A stretch of DNA of 64,000 nt, taken from positions 237,943-301,942 of the forward strand of contig NZ_JMIP02000014.1 in NCBI RefSeq assembly GCF_000691505.1, written 5' to 3'. Positions 42,913 to 51,359 of this stretch are shown here, piece by piece. The notes beneath the pieces are model-generated. The model was given only the letters and a program-made list of their open reading frames with translations. It searched no databases and had not been told where the DNA came from. Source of the DNA: Halostagnicola sp. A56 (GTDB lineage: Archaea; Halobacteriota; Halobacteria; Halobacteriales; Natrialbaceae). Each line of letters starts with the position of its first letter. The first letter of the stretch is position 1. The position numbers were made by a program, and so were the translations under genes.

Positions 42913-43914
42913 TCAGGAGAGCGACAGCCCGCGGATCTCGACGCTCTCGCCGTCTTCGACCCGTCCGATTATCTGCCCGTCCGTCCGTTCGACGAGCGAG
43001 TCCGCTCGCTCGGACGGGACGGCGACGACGAAACCAGTGCCCATGTTGAACGTCCGGTGCATCTCCTCGTCGGTCACGCCGCCTTCGGTCTGGACGAACT
43101 CGAAGATCGGCTGTGCGGGAAGCGGATCGTCGACGATGTACCGGTTCTCGCCCATCCGAAGCAGGTTGGTCCAGCCGCCGCCGGTCACGTGGGCCGCCGC
43201 GCGCACGTCGGCCTCGACCATCGGCTCAAGCAAATCCGTGTAGATCCGAGTCGGTCGAAGGAGTTCCTCGCCGATCGTCACCTCGGGATCGAGCGGGAAC
43301 GTCTCCGTGTAGTCGTGGTTTCGCGTGACGGCTTCGCGTGCGAGCGTGAGCCCGTTCGAGTGGATGCCGTTCGAGGGAAAGCCGACGAGCGCGTCGCCGA
43401 CGGCGGCCTCGCCATCGAGGAGTTCGTCTTTCGGCGCGAGTCCGACACAGGTACCCGCGAGATCGAATCCGGTGACGACGTCGGGCATGACGGCGGTCTC
43501 GCCCCCGAGGAGAGTGAGATCGGCCTGCTCGAGGCCGACGGCGAGTCCCTCGCCGATCTCGTTTGTGATCTCGTCGTCCGGTTCGTCGATCGCGAGGTAG
43601 TCGACGAACCCGGTCGGTTCGACACCGGCGGCGACGAGGTCGTTGACGTTCATCGCGATGCAGTCGATCCCGATCGTCGAGAAGTCCTCGATCGCTTCGG
43701 CGACGAGCAGTTTCGTACCGACGCCGTCGGTCGCCAGCGCGAGGTACCGATCACCGATGTCGAGCAGGCCGGCGTACTCCGTCGTCAGGTCGCTCCCGAA
43801 GGCCTCGAGCAACGCCGCGGTCGCGTCCTCGCTCGCCTCGATATCGACGCCCGTTTCGGCGTAGGTGAGTCCATCCTCGGACGCGGACTCCGATCCGTCC
43901 GTCTGGTCGGTCAT
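42913..43914 (-). CDS. purM: Phosphoribosylformylglycinamidine cyclo-ligase
   Basis: The 333-residue PurM makes aminoimidazole ribonucleotide from FGAM with ATP. Landmarks: LTYAETGVDIEASEDAT, LALATDGVGTKLLVAEA, DCIAMNVNDLVAAGVEP, GGETAVMPDVV, GFPSNGIHSNGLTLAREA, AHVTGGGWTNLLRMG and FNMGTGFVVAVPSE. The typical length of about 330-350 agrees. The start MTDQTDG at 43914 is chosen over an upstream in-frame ATG at 44019 inside the neighbouring gene's region. Single gene, reading away from the membrane protease. Confidence 0.95.
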   Translation of the reverse strand: MTDQTDGSESASEDGLTYAETGVDIEASEDATAALLEAFGSDLTTEYAGLLDIGDRYLALATDGVGTKLLVAEAIEDFSTIGIDCIAMNVNDLVAAGVEPTGFVDYLAIDEPDDEITNEIGEGLAVGLEQADLTLLGGETAVMPDVVTGFDLAGTCVGLAPKDELLDGEAAVGDALVGFPSNGIHSNGLTLAREAVTRNHDYTETFPLDPEVTIGEELLRPTRIYTDLLEPMVEADVRAAAHVTGGGWTNLLRMGENRYIVDDPLPAQPIFEFVQTEGGVTDEEMHRTFNMGTGFVVAVPSERADSLVERTDGQIIGRVEDGESVEIRGLSLS

Positions 43915-44019
43915 ACCTGACAGACCTCGCGGATCGGCTAAAAGGCCACCGGTCCGGCCCTGAGACGACTCGAGACGGCTACACGCGAGTCCTCGAGAAG
44001 GCGAGTGACGCCAAGCCAC

Positions 44020-44643
44020 CTACCAGAGTCCGATCCCGAACATCAAGATGAACCCGGCCAGCAGAGCAACGCTCGCGAGAAAGACGACGGCGAAGACGCC
44101 TTTGTTCCAGTTCCAGACCGACTTACCGTCGAGCGGGCCGAACGGGATCATGTTGAATGTCGCCAGAAAGAGGTTAATGAGGACGCCCATGTGACCGACG
44201 ATGCCGATCCCTGGAAAGATCATCAAGGGGAAAAACAACAGCGCGAGACCGTGGTTCGTCAGCGGCCCCGCGAGCGCGATCATCGCGTTCTCGCGTTCGG
44301 TTATCCGGCCGGCGTGATAGACGGCACCGGGCGCGGCAAAGAGGAACCCGATCAGCGCGCTCATGATGGCCAGAAAGAGCATCTGGTAGTCGGCGCGAAA
44401 CTCCGCGATCTGTCCATACCGGATCGCGACGACCTTGTGTGCGAGTTCGTGGCAGAGAAAGCCGACGCCGACGGTTACGAAGCTCAATGCGACGCTCAAA
44501 ACGAAGGTTGTCGGCGTCCCGACGCCTCGGTGAATCGGTTCCAGAAGCAATGCGAACGCGACGCTCAAGGCGATCCACGCGGCGGCGAGATCGAGCAGTT
44601 CTTCGTCACTGAACTGTACCCCCGACTGCGTCGGATAACTCAT
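44020..44643 (-). CDS. Membrane metalloprotease, M50/site-2-like
   Basis: The 207-residue protein has five or six transmembrane helices, the zinc motif CHELAHK (HExxH, in the third helix) and the family's second zinc/aspartate region NMIPFGPLDGKSVWNWN (usually NxxPxxxxDG). It lacks PDZ or other added domains, as in small archaeal M50 members. The substrate is unknown. Stop and start are close to the TraB gene upstream (58 bases), so a shared transcript is possible. Downstream gene is purM on the same strand. Confidence 0.85.
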   Translation of the reverse strand: MSYPTQSGVQFSDEELLDLAAAWIALSVAFALLLEPIHRGVGTPTTFVLSVALSFVTVGVGFLCHELAHKVVAIRYGQIAEFRADYQMLFLAIMSALIGFLFAAPGAVYHAGRITERENAMIALAGPLTNHGLALLFFPLMIFPGIGIVGHMGVLINLFLATFNMIPFGPLDGKSVWNWNKGVFAVVFLASVALLAGFILMFGIGLW

Positions 44644-44701
44644 CGGTCGCTCACCCTCGTCACGAGCGATTCGCAGGCGAAGTCGGCGGTTGTCTCGTAG
44701 A

Positions 44702-46474
44702 TCACGTGAGGTACCCCCGGATTAGTTCGAGACTGTTCTCTGCACCCTGGAGTAGCTCTGCGAAGAGCGCGTCGACGCCGCCGATGCCCGGGGCGATCCA
44801 CGGGAGAACGACGAACGGGAACAGGACCGTCGCGATCAGGCTCCCGATGTTGGTCAACGCGACGATCATGATGAGCCGAAACAGCGGCACGTCGAACATG
44901 TCTTCGACGGCTTCGCCCAGCGGCCGTTCCGTATCGTCGATGATCTCGTTCAAGAGCTGAATATCGCGGACGTTGACCGGTCGGTGTTTGAGTTCCACGT
45001 AGCCCGCGAACCAGCCCGGCGCGAGCAGCGGGTTGATACTGGTGAGCCAGGCGACTGCGCCGCCCAGCCCTGCACTGTCCCAGCGCGCCCCGGCGAGGCG
45101 AGCGAGCGTGAAGGCGAAAAAGCCGTTGAACAGGAACCAGGCCGCGAACAATCGGAACAAGAACGCGTCCTGTACGCCGGCCATAATCAACAGGAAGAAA
45201 AAGCCGACGAAGACGGCCATCACGAGATAGCCGAACACTTTCATGAGCGAAAACCGACGACCGGAGTCCGTTCCGCTGATCGACTCGAGCGGCGGCAACG
45301 TTTCCGGATCCTCGAGGTACCGTTCGATACCCGCTTTGTGGCCCGCGCCGACGACGGCGAGAACGTCGTATCCCTTCTCCGAGAGTGTGTGGAGGTTGTG
45401 TGCGATATAGGCGTCGCGCTCGTCGATCAACGCCTCGGCGCCGCCGGGGCTGAACCGGCGAAACTCCTCCATCATCGCCGCGACGACGTCGCCGTCGGTC
45501 ATCTCCTCGATGTCGATTTCGTCTACGTCCTCTACGTCCGTCGTGAAGACATCCAGTGCGATTCCACAGAGTCCGCCGACGATTGCCCCGATCCCGAGTC
45601 CGGCGAGGATGCCGACGCCGCCGCGGATCGAGTACGACCCGACGTTCTCGAACAGGCCGGCCGAGATGGGACCGACGAACGTCTCGGTCACGACGATGCC
45701 GAGAGCGACGAGGGGCCCGAGCACGACACCGATCAGGAGCCGGACGGAAAATCCGTCGAGCAAACCGCCAGTTCCGCTTCCGGCGTTCTCGAGCGAGGGG
45801 AGAAAGATCAACCCCACGAGTGCGCCGACGATGACTCCACCGCTGACGGCGCCGGCGTACTGCAAGCTGGATACTCCTGTGATCCCGAGCAACAGGAGGT
45901 CGTTCAGACCCAGGAATGGGGCCACTATCGCCGAGAAGACGAATCCGAAAAACGCCCCGACGACCGCGCCGAAGGTGATTCCGATCGTTCGGGGATCGGT
46001 CACGCCGAGGGCCAGCCCGCCGACCATCTTTAACTTCTCGATGATCGATAATCGCGCCCAGAACCGCTGAATCGTTATCTGGATGTCTCGGTCGACGAGC
46101 GCGACGCCGTGACCGTTCGCCTCGGCCGACTCGATCGCCGCCCGCATATCCGCACCGGGTTCGATGTCGAACTGATCGCCGAGCCGAGACTGGACGTACG
46201 AGAGCATCCAGTACGCGAGAAACTGAAAGACGGTGTTTCCGGAGAGGAGGTCTTCTGCCTGCACGTCGTCGGGCGTCCCGCCTTGCATCTGGCGGTATCG
46301 CCCCTCGTCGAGTTCGACGGCGACCATGTCGGGAGATTCGTCCCGGATCGTCTCTCTGACTTCGTCGACGCTGGCCTGAGAGACGTGAGCGGTCCCGAGA
46401 ACCTGTACGGATCCGCTCTCGCCGTCCGGCGGGTCGGCTGCGTCGGGGACATCGACGTCACCTGCATCGCTCAT
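44702..46474 (-). CDS. TraB/TIKI-family protein with internal membrane insertion
   Basis: The 590-residue protein begins with the TraB/TIKI pattern QVLGTAHVSQASVDEV, VAVELDEGRYRQM, PGADMRAAIESAEANGHGVALVDRD and ends the catalytic part with EALIDERDAYIAHNL and VLAVVGAGHKAGIE. Between the two, instead of a direct link, come about four or five hydrophobic helices (about residues 150-290), and after it four to six more (ending RGYLT). TIKI-type TraB members are metal-dependent proteases; the two GxxH-type histidines here (GTAH, GAGH) match. The start at 46474 is selected because the domain follows at once. The standard family is shorter. Confidence 0.85.
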   Translation of the reverse strand: MSDAGDVDVPDAADPPDGESGSVQVLGTAHVSQASVDEVRETIRDESPDMVAVELDEGRYRQMQGGTPDDVQAEDLLSGNTVFQFLAYWMLSYVQSRLGDQFDIEPGADMRAAIESAEANGHGVALVDRDIQITIQRFWARLSIIEKLKMVGGLALGVTDPRTIGITFGAVVGAFFGFVFSAIVAPFLGLNDLLLLGITGVSSLQYAGAVSGGVIVGALVGLIFLPSLENAGSGTGGLLDGFSVRLLIGVVLGPLVALGIVVTETFVGPISAGLFENVGSYSIRGGVGILAGLGIGAIVGGLCGIALDVFTTDVEDVDEIDIEEMTDGDVVAAMMEEFRRFSPGGAEALIDERDAYIAHNLHTLSEKGYDVLAVVGAGHKAGIERYLEDPETLPPLESISGTDSGRRFSLMKVFGYLVMAVFVGFFFLLIMAGVQDAFLFRLFAAWFLFNGFFAFTLARLAGARWDSAGLGGAVAWLTSINPLLAPGWFAGYVELKHRPVNVRDIQLLNEIIDDTERPLGEAVEDMFDVPLFRLIMIVALTNIGSLIATVLFPFVVLPWIAPGIGGVDALFAELLQGAENSLELIRGYLT

Positions 46475-46583
46475 TACCGAACCAACTCGGGCGCGACTTT
46501 TACCAGTATCGAAGCGTGTCAACGGGCAACGTTCCCGGAGCCGTGTCGAGAGATTGATTGCACTCGTCGGAAAAGACCGGGCG

Positions 46584-47027
46584 ATGACCGATCTCCTCGA
46601 GACCGTGGTCGAAAACCGGGAAATGGTCCAGCCCCACCACGCGAACGCGCTCGACGTGACCCACGGCGGCAACGTGATGAAGTGGATGGACGAAGTCGGC
46701 GCGATGGCCGCGATGCGCTTTGCCGGCGAGGCCTGCGTCACCGCCCGCGTCGATCAGATGAATTTCGAGCGGCCGATCCCGGTCGGCGATACCGCGTTTA
46801 TCACCGCCTACGTCTACGACGTGGGCGACTCGAGCGTGAAGGTTCGAATCGTCACCGAGCGCGAGGATCTCCGGACTCACGAGCGCGAACGGACGACGGA
46901 GTCGTACTTCGTGTACGTCGCCATCGACGAGGACGAACGGCCGACGAGCGTCCCCGGACTCACCGTCAGCACCGAGGAGGGCGAGCGGCTGCGACGCGAA
47001 GCGCGTACGGGCGAGAACAGCCGCTAA
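46584..47027 (+). CDS. Acyl-CoA thioesterase (hotdog fold)
   Basis: The 147-residue protein has the single hotdog pattern of YciA-type acyl-CoA thioesterases: MVQPHHANALDVTHGGNVMKWMDEVGAMAAMRF, with the conserved Asn/HGG and Asp, then ACVTARVDQMNFERPIPVGD, and ESYFVYVAIDEDERP. It hydrolyses fatty or short acyl-CoA esters. The start MTDLLETVVE at 46584 is preferred over an upstream in-frame ATG at 46554. The gene is divergent from the TraB gene. Confidence 0.9.
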   Translation: MTDLLETVVENREMVQPHHANALDVTHGGNVMKWMDEVGAMAAMRFAGEACVTARVDQMNFERPIPVGDTAFITAYVYDVGDSSVKVRIVTEREDLRTHERERTTESYFVYVAIDEDERPTSVPGLTVSTEEGERLRREARTGENSR

Positions 47028-47156
47028 TGGCTCTGATGGTCGGGAAATACTAGATTGTGATTTCGGGCGGGTATCCGTGCTCGAGACGGTTCTCGAAATA
47101 GTTCGTCAAACGACTCGAGAACGGTTCGCCGAACGACTCGAGGACGGTCTCACGAG

Positions 47157-47942
47157 CTAGTCCTCGATCAGCTCTTCGAGTTCGCCGATCGATTCGAGGA
47201 CGTAATCCGGGTCGACGGCGGCGCGCTCGATATCGCTTCGATCGGTGATCCCCGTGAGGACGACGGCGGTCGCCATTCCGGCTCGTTCTCCCAGTTCGAT
47301 GTCGGTATCGAGTCGATCGCCAACGACGAGCGTTCGTTCGGGTGGTGTCTCGAGTCGCCCCATCGCGGCCTCGACCGCGACCGCGGAGGGTTTGCCAAGA
47401 ATCGCATCCGGCTCGCGGCCCGCCACCGCTTCCATCGCCGCCAGGATCGATCCCGATCCCGGAATGTCACCGCCCTCCGTCGGAATCGTCGCGTCCGGGT
47501 CGGTTCCGTAGAAGGGGGTCGATCCCTCGAGCGCCCGCAGCGACTCCCAGATCGTACCGTACGAGAACTCCCGGTCGAACGAGCCGAGGACCACGCCGCT
47601 CTCGCCTGGATCGGTAGTTACCGAGAGGTCGGACTCCTCGAGGAGCGTTTCCAGCCGATCGTCGCCGACCAGGAAGATCGGCTCGTCCGGGTGGTTCGCC
47701 CGAAGAAATTCGGCGGTGACGACGGCGGACGTGAGCACGGCATCAGCGGAGATATCGATCCCGTGACTGCCGAGTTTCGCCTCGTAATGGGACGCCCCTC
47801 GCGTGGGGTTGTTCGAGAACAGTACCGTGTCTATTCCGGCCGTCTCGAGCGTCGTCAGCGCGTCGACCGCGCCGGGAATCACCCGCTCGCCGCGCAGGAT
47901 CGTTCCGTCGACATCGAGAATCGCGGCCTCGAACCCGGTCAT
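47157..47942 (-). CDS. HAD-IIA phosphatase (NagD/PGP-like)
   Basis: The 261-residue protein has the HAD motifs AAILDVDGTIL (nucleophile Asp and acid Asp), VLFSNNPTRG, ILGKPSAVAVEAA, and the metal region LVVGDRLDTDIELG. The cap between motifs places it in subclass IIA, like NagD and phosphoglycolate phosphatases. Substrate unknown. The stop is 130 bases from the thioesterase gene, which reads the other way, so the genes converge. Confidence 0.9.
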   Translation of the reverse strand: MTGFEAAILDVDGTILRGERVIPGAVDALTTLETAGIDTVLFSNNPTRGASHYEAKLGSHGIDISADAVLTSAVVTAEFLRANHPDEPIFLVGDDRLETLLEESDLSVTTDPGESGVVLGSFDREFSYGTIWESLRALEGSTPFYGTDPDATIPTEGGDIPGSGSILAAMEAVAGREPDAILGKPSAVAVEAAMGRLETPPERTLVVGDRLDTDIELGERAGMATAVVLTGITDRSDIERAAVDPDYVLESIGELEELIED

Positions 47943-48029
47943 TGTCCGGTCAACGGCCGGCGGAAGGTTGAGCGTTCGGGTTCGCTCGCGGAGGGAATTC
48001 TTATCCGGGGACGGCGCGTAGGCCGCTCT

Positions 48030-48494
48030 ATGGGACTTGAGGTCGAGCCCCCGAATCCGCCCGAACTGTCGTTCGTCGATCCGAACGAGTACGACGACGC
48101 GACGATCAGCGGCGGGGACGAGGTCGATTATCGCCGCGAAGAGCTACAGGGGTTTCTCGAGGACGGAGCGTGGGAGGAAGCGTTCGAGGAGTGGCTCACG
48201 GACACGGATCTCGAGCGACGGGAGTTCGAGATCGCCCGTGACCTCGATCTCTTCGCCGGGTTCGACTTCTTCTGGGACGACTTCGCGGACCGGGTCGGCT
48301 ACCACGCGCCGGGGATCCCCGAGGACTGGCAGGCTCGAGAGTACCACCCGGATCTCGAGTCGTGGGGAACCGTCTCGTCGATCAACGCGGAATTGACCGA
48401 GTTCGGACAGCTCGTCTCGGTCCTGCTCAAAGAGGAGTACATCGACTGGGAAGCCCAGTACGAACCGCCGGAGGACCTTCCCGACTTCGATTGA
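48030..48494 (+). CDS. Conserved haloarchaeal hypothetical protein
   Basis: A 154-residue, very acidic protein beginning MGLEVEPPNPPELSFVDPNEYDD, with the middle FDFFWDDFADRVGYHAPG and the end DWEAQYEPPEDLPDFD. The regular pattern of helices and conserved aromatic residues suggests a folded single domain; there is no membrane or metal signal. I think of it as a haloarchaeal orphan family but do not know a function. The start at 48030 (CTCTATGGG) follows the HAD gene start by 87 bases on the other strand. Confidence 0.7.
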   Translation: MGLEVEPPNPPELSFVDPNEYDDATISGGDEVDYRREELQGFLEDGAWEEAFEEWLTDTDLERREFEIARDLDLFAGFDFFWDDFADRVGYHAPGIPEDWQAREYHPDLESWGTVSSINAELTEFGQLVSVLLKEEYIDWEAQYEPPEDLPDFD

Positions 48495-48554
48495 GGCGTG
48501 TCGTCGCCGACCGAGATTGCTTTCGACTGTTTTCGAGCGGGATCGCCGGCGTTG

Positions 48555-49364
48555 TTAGCGCAAGGTCGCGGACGATTCTCGATGGGGTTCGACCACGACC
48601 GGGTCTCCGACGGTCAAACGGTCGCCCCAGACGCGCTCGGGGACCCGCGTGTTGACCATCAGTCGGTAGTAGTGATCGAACCAGGCCGGGTTCGCCCACT
48701 CCGGGAGGGTCGCCTCGCGCCGGTCGACGAACCGTTCGCGGAACCCGTCGGTCGGTTCGCCGGTATCGGGATCTCTCGTCGGAACGACACACCGCTGACA
48801 CGGATTGACCCCTTCGAGCCGACTCGAGCCGATCTCGAAGGGGACGGTCGTCCCCGGCCGATCGTAGAGGCGATCCTCCCAGAACGGTTCCGTCTCACCG
48901 ACAACGAGATTCGGTCGGAGACGACGACGCATCTCTGCGGGGTCGATGCCGTCGAACCACGACGCGACTGCCTCGAGCGTTCCCGAACTGATTATTGTCG
49001 GTCCGGCGGCGTCGGTATCGTCCGGAAACCCGCCCTCGTCGGCGCGGACGACATCGACCTCGTATCCGAAAAAACACGTCAACCACGAGGCGAAGGCGTC
49101 CCGGTCGACGTCGAGGTGAAAGGAGAAGGGGTCGTCACTCCCCTGCTTCCGGACGGTGATCGTCTTCCGCTCGAGATCGTACGATGCGCGCAGTCGATGG
49201 ACGGCACGCTCGCCTTTTCCGTTGACGTAGGTCCCGTCTTCGTCGACGATCGCGTACCGACGGTCCCACTCGGTCCCGCCGCGGTCGCGAATCGACGTCG
49301 TTTCAACCGTCGTTCCGTCCAGCGATTTGACGGGGTAGACGTGTATTCTCTCGAGGCGAGCCAT
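48555..49364 (-). CDS. MOSC-domain protein
   Basis: The 269-residue protein consists of an N-terminal MOSC beta-barrel (VYPVKSLDGTTVETTSI, WDRRYAIVDEDG) and a MOSC domain with the conserved cysteine in GVNPCQRCVVPTRDPDTGEP, near residues 196-199. MOSC proteins, such as molybdenum cofactor sulfurase C-terminus and amidoxime reducing component, bind molybdenum cofactor or carry sulfur. Which of these applies is open. The start at 49364 (MARLERI) follows a codon chosen over an in-frame ATG at 49385. Confidence 0.88.
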   Translation of the reverse strand: MARLERIHVYPVKSLDGTTVETTSIRDRGGTEWDRRYAIVDEDGTYVNGKGERAVHRLRASYDLERKTITVRKQGSDDPFSFHLDVDRDAFASWLTCFFGYEVDVVRADEGGFPDDTDAAGPTIISSGTLEAVASWFDGIDPAEMRRRLRPNLVVGETEPFWEDRLYDRPGTTVPFEIGSSRLEGVNPCQRCVVPTRDPDTGEPTDGFRERFVDRREATLPEWANPAWFDHYYRLMVNTRVPERVWGDRLTVGDPVVVEPHRESSATLR

Positions 49365-49741
49365 TGGCTGTTCTAACGGGATCACCGCTGAAAGCAGTAC
49401 CTATATCATGGTTTTTTGCTCGAGTGACGCCGTCGGTTTTCCGGGCGTCTCGAACGGGATGCTGATCTCGAAATATCTTATCTCCGACCCGAGTTAAATC
49501 TCAAACCAAACAGATTAATTACCCTTTGTATCGGAAACCGTATCCGGGCCGTTTCAGGATCGGCTGTCGTCCACGACTACTGAAGCCGAGGAACGGCCAC
49601 ACAATAAACGACAGGGAAGTAACCAGCAAAAAATAAAATAATTCAAAGAATAGTGAACATCATAAAAATAGATATATTTGAGTACTATCATGTATGAGCG
49701 TGTCGCTCGAGGGATCACGTTCCGAGCCGAAAACACCCGAC
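49365..49741. other. AT-rich intergenic region
   Basis: The 377 bases hold no convincing gene. From about 49590 to 49690 the sequence is very AT-rich (AAAATAAAATAATTC, AAAAATAGATATATTTGAG), unlike the rest of the window. An ATG at 49694 opens 34 codons that overlap the end of cheD antisense, which I reject as a gene. A T6 run at 49410-49415 is upstream of the MOSC gene. The AT-rich core could be a recent insertion or a promoter region. Confidence 0.5.
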
Positions 49742-50467
49742 TTAGATGACCTGTTCGGTACTATCAGATCGTTGAATAGACACCGAAGCGGTCTGTGAGT
49801 CGACTATTATCGATCGGCCGATCGAACCGCCGGTATCCGTTCCGGTGATCGGGATACCGCGGGATTCGAGGGCCGTGCGTGCCGCGATCGCGTTCTGTTC
49901 GCCGATCGAATCGCCGTCGTTTTCGAAGTTCATCATCGTCGCGCCGCCAGCGAGTTTGGCCGTCGTTCGCGAGACGGATCCACCGAGTGCCGTGAACGAA
50001 TCGATCATCGCCTCGATCCCGGCGTCGCCGAACTTTGCGGGGTTCGGACCTGGGTTCGAAATGCGCCCGATCGACGGCAGCATGAAGTGCAACAGCCCGG
50101 TGACGGCTGCGGACTCGTCGTGTAACACGACCCCGATGCAGGATCCGAACCCGCTCGAGCGAAGCGTCTGGTACTCGTTGCGACCGGTGAGGGCGTACTC
50201 GGCGATTCCGACTTTGAACGCCGACTCCTCGAGGTCGTCGGCCGGTCCCGGAACTACGGTCGGTGATTCGACTCGTGCAGCCTGGTGAACGGTCACCGGA
50301 TCGTCCGATCGAGAACTGATCGAGTCGGACGATGGCGTCTTCGAGTGAAACGGCGTCGAAGCGGACCCGGTTGTCAGTTGGGATCGAACCGTATCCATAT
50401 CCGTTCGAGGGGGCTTCGTCTCACGCGATTCGAATTCACCTGCTCGAGCGACACTATCGTCAGTCAT
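49742..50467 (-). CDS. cheD: Chemoreceptor glutamine deamidase CheD
   Basis: The 241-residue protein has an 85-residue N-terminal extension of low complexity, not found in bacterial CheD (about 160 residues), and the CheD domain: VGIAEYALT, the catalytic cysteine Cys110 in SSGFGSCIGVVLHD and His127 in LLHFMLPS, followed by KFGDAGIEAMI and KLAGGATMM. CheD deamidates receptor glutamines and in archaea is linked with CheC. The substrate receptors (Htr/transducers) are not in the window. It is leftward and alone, divergent from cheW. Confidence 0.92.
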   Translation of the reverse strand: MTDDSVARAGEFESRETKPPRTDMDTVRSQLTTGSASTPFHSKTPSSDSISSRSDDPVTVHQAARVESPTVVPGPADDLEESAFKVGIAEYALTGRNEYQTLRSSGFGSCIGVVLHDESAAVTGLLHFMLPSIGRISNPGPNPAKFGDAGIEAMIDSFTALGGSVSRTTAKLAGGATMMNFENDGDSIGEQNAIAARTALESRGIPITGTDTGGSIGRSIIVDSQTASVSIQRSDSTEQVI

Positions 50468-50772
50468 TTGAATTTCGGTCCCGAATCTGGTCCAGAACGG
50501 GCCGCTAGTAGTACAGTAGTGGATCCGGGTGGCAAAAGGGATCTGGCCGATAACCTGACATATGTGCCACTGTCCGCTGTTTGCACGTCGTCCTCGCGGC
50601 CGTCGAATCAGTTGGATACTGGCTGCCAGGCTGGCGGGGTAGTAGCCTCCGAGCCGGCCGTAATATCAGATAATTGAACGTTCGTGGCCGCGAGAATTAA
50701 GTACGTGTCCGGGAAACGGTTCGGTACGAAGACGATTTCAACACCGGTTGGGATCGGGGGCGAATTCAACGT
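50468..50772. other. Divergent promoter region, cheD and cheW
   Basis: 305 bases between cheD (leftward) and cheW (rightward). An AATTAAG TATA-type element lies at about 50694-50700, some 75 bases before the cheW start, and other AT-rich steps lie close to the cheD start at 50467. No repeat or small gene stands out. The shared motif found before cheA and the HemAT remnant is absent here. Confidence 0.5.
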
Positions 50773-51237
50773 ATGGCAGCAAAAGAGTACGAGCAGGGAG
50801 CCGTCGACGAGGGTATCGAGGAGACGAACGAGCGGGATGCAGTAGACGTACTGGAGTTCGAACTCGATACTGACGGGTTCTGCGTCGAGATAGGCTACAT
50901 CGCAGAGATCGTAAACTGCGGCGAGTTGACCAACCTGCCGAGCACGCCGGCCCACATCGAGGGCGTTCTCAACCTCCGTGAGGAGGCTGTGAAGGTGATA
51001 AACCTCAAGCGGTTGCTCGAGGTCGGCGAGGAGTACACCGACGAGAAACTCATCGTCTTCAAGCGAAAAGACGGCGCGGATAGCCGGCTCGGCTGGCTCG
51101 TCGACGGCGTCCGCGGGGTCCACTCGTTTCCCCCGAGCGAGGTCGAAGCCGGTGGTGACGAGCCGGGCGTCGAAGGCGTTATTCGGCAAGGCGACGATTT
51201 CGTCATCTGGCTCGATCCGGCGCGGATGCGCATCTAA
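50773..51237 (+). CDS. cheW: Chemotaxis coupling protein CheW
   Basis: The 154-residue protein has a 25-residue acidic lead and then the CheW fold: VLEFELDTDGFCVEIGYIAEIVNCGELTNLP, GVLNLREEAVKVINLKRLLEVG, KLIVFKRKDG, and a final DDFVIWLDPARMRI. CheW links transducers to the kinase CheA. It is rightward, 123 bases from the cheB stop on the other strand. A second, longer CheW-domain gene lies in the same island. Confidence 0.9.
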   Translation: MAAKEYEQGAVDEGIEETNERDAVDVLEFELDTDGFCVEIGYIAEIVNCGELTNLPSTPAHIEGVLNLREEAVKVINLKRLLEVGEEYTDEKLIVFKRKDGADSRLGWLVDGVRGVHSFPPSEVEAGGDEPGVEGVIRQGDDFVIWLDPARMRI

Positions 51238-51359
51238 GACTCTCACGGTCGAATTGACAGCTCACGACCGGACTGGGGACTCACAACCGAATTGACGACT
51301 CACGGCCGAACAGGCAACTTCTATCTGTCGTGTCGATAGCGAACGATCGAAAACTCCGA

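Noticed and set aside
49694-49798. 34-codon frame starting MSVSLEGSRSEPKTP
   Set aside because: It overlaps the end of cheD on the opposite strand and has no recognisable similarity; the AT-rich sequence before it does not make it a gene.
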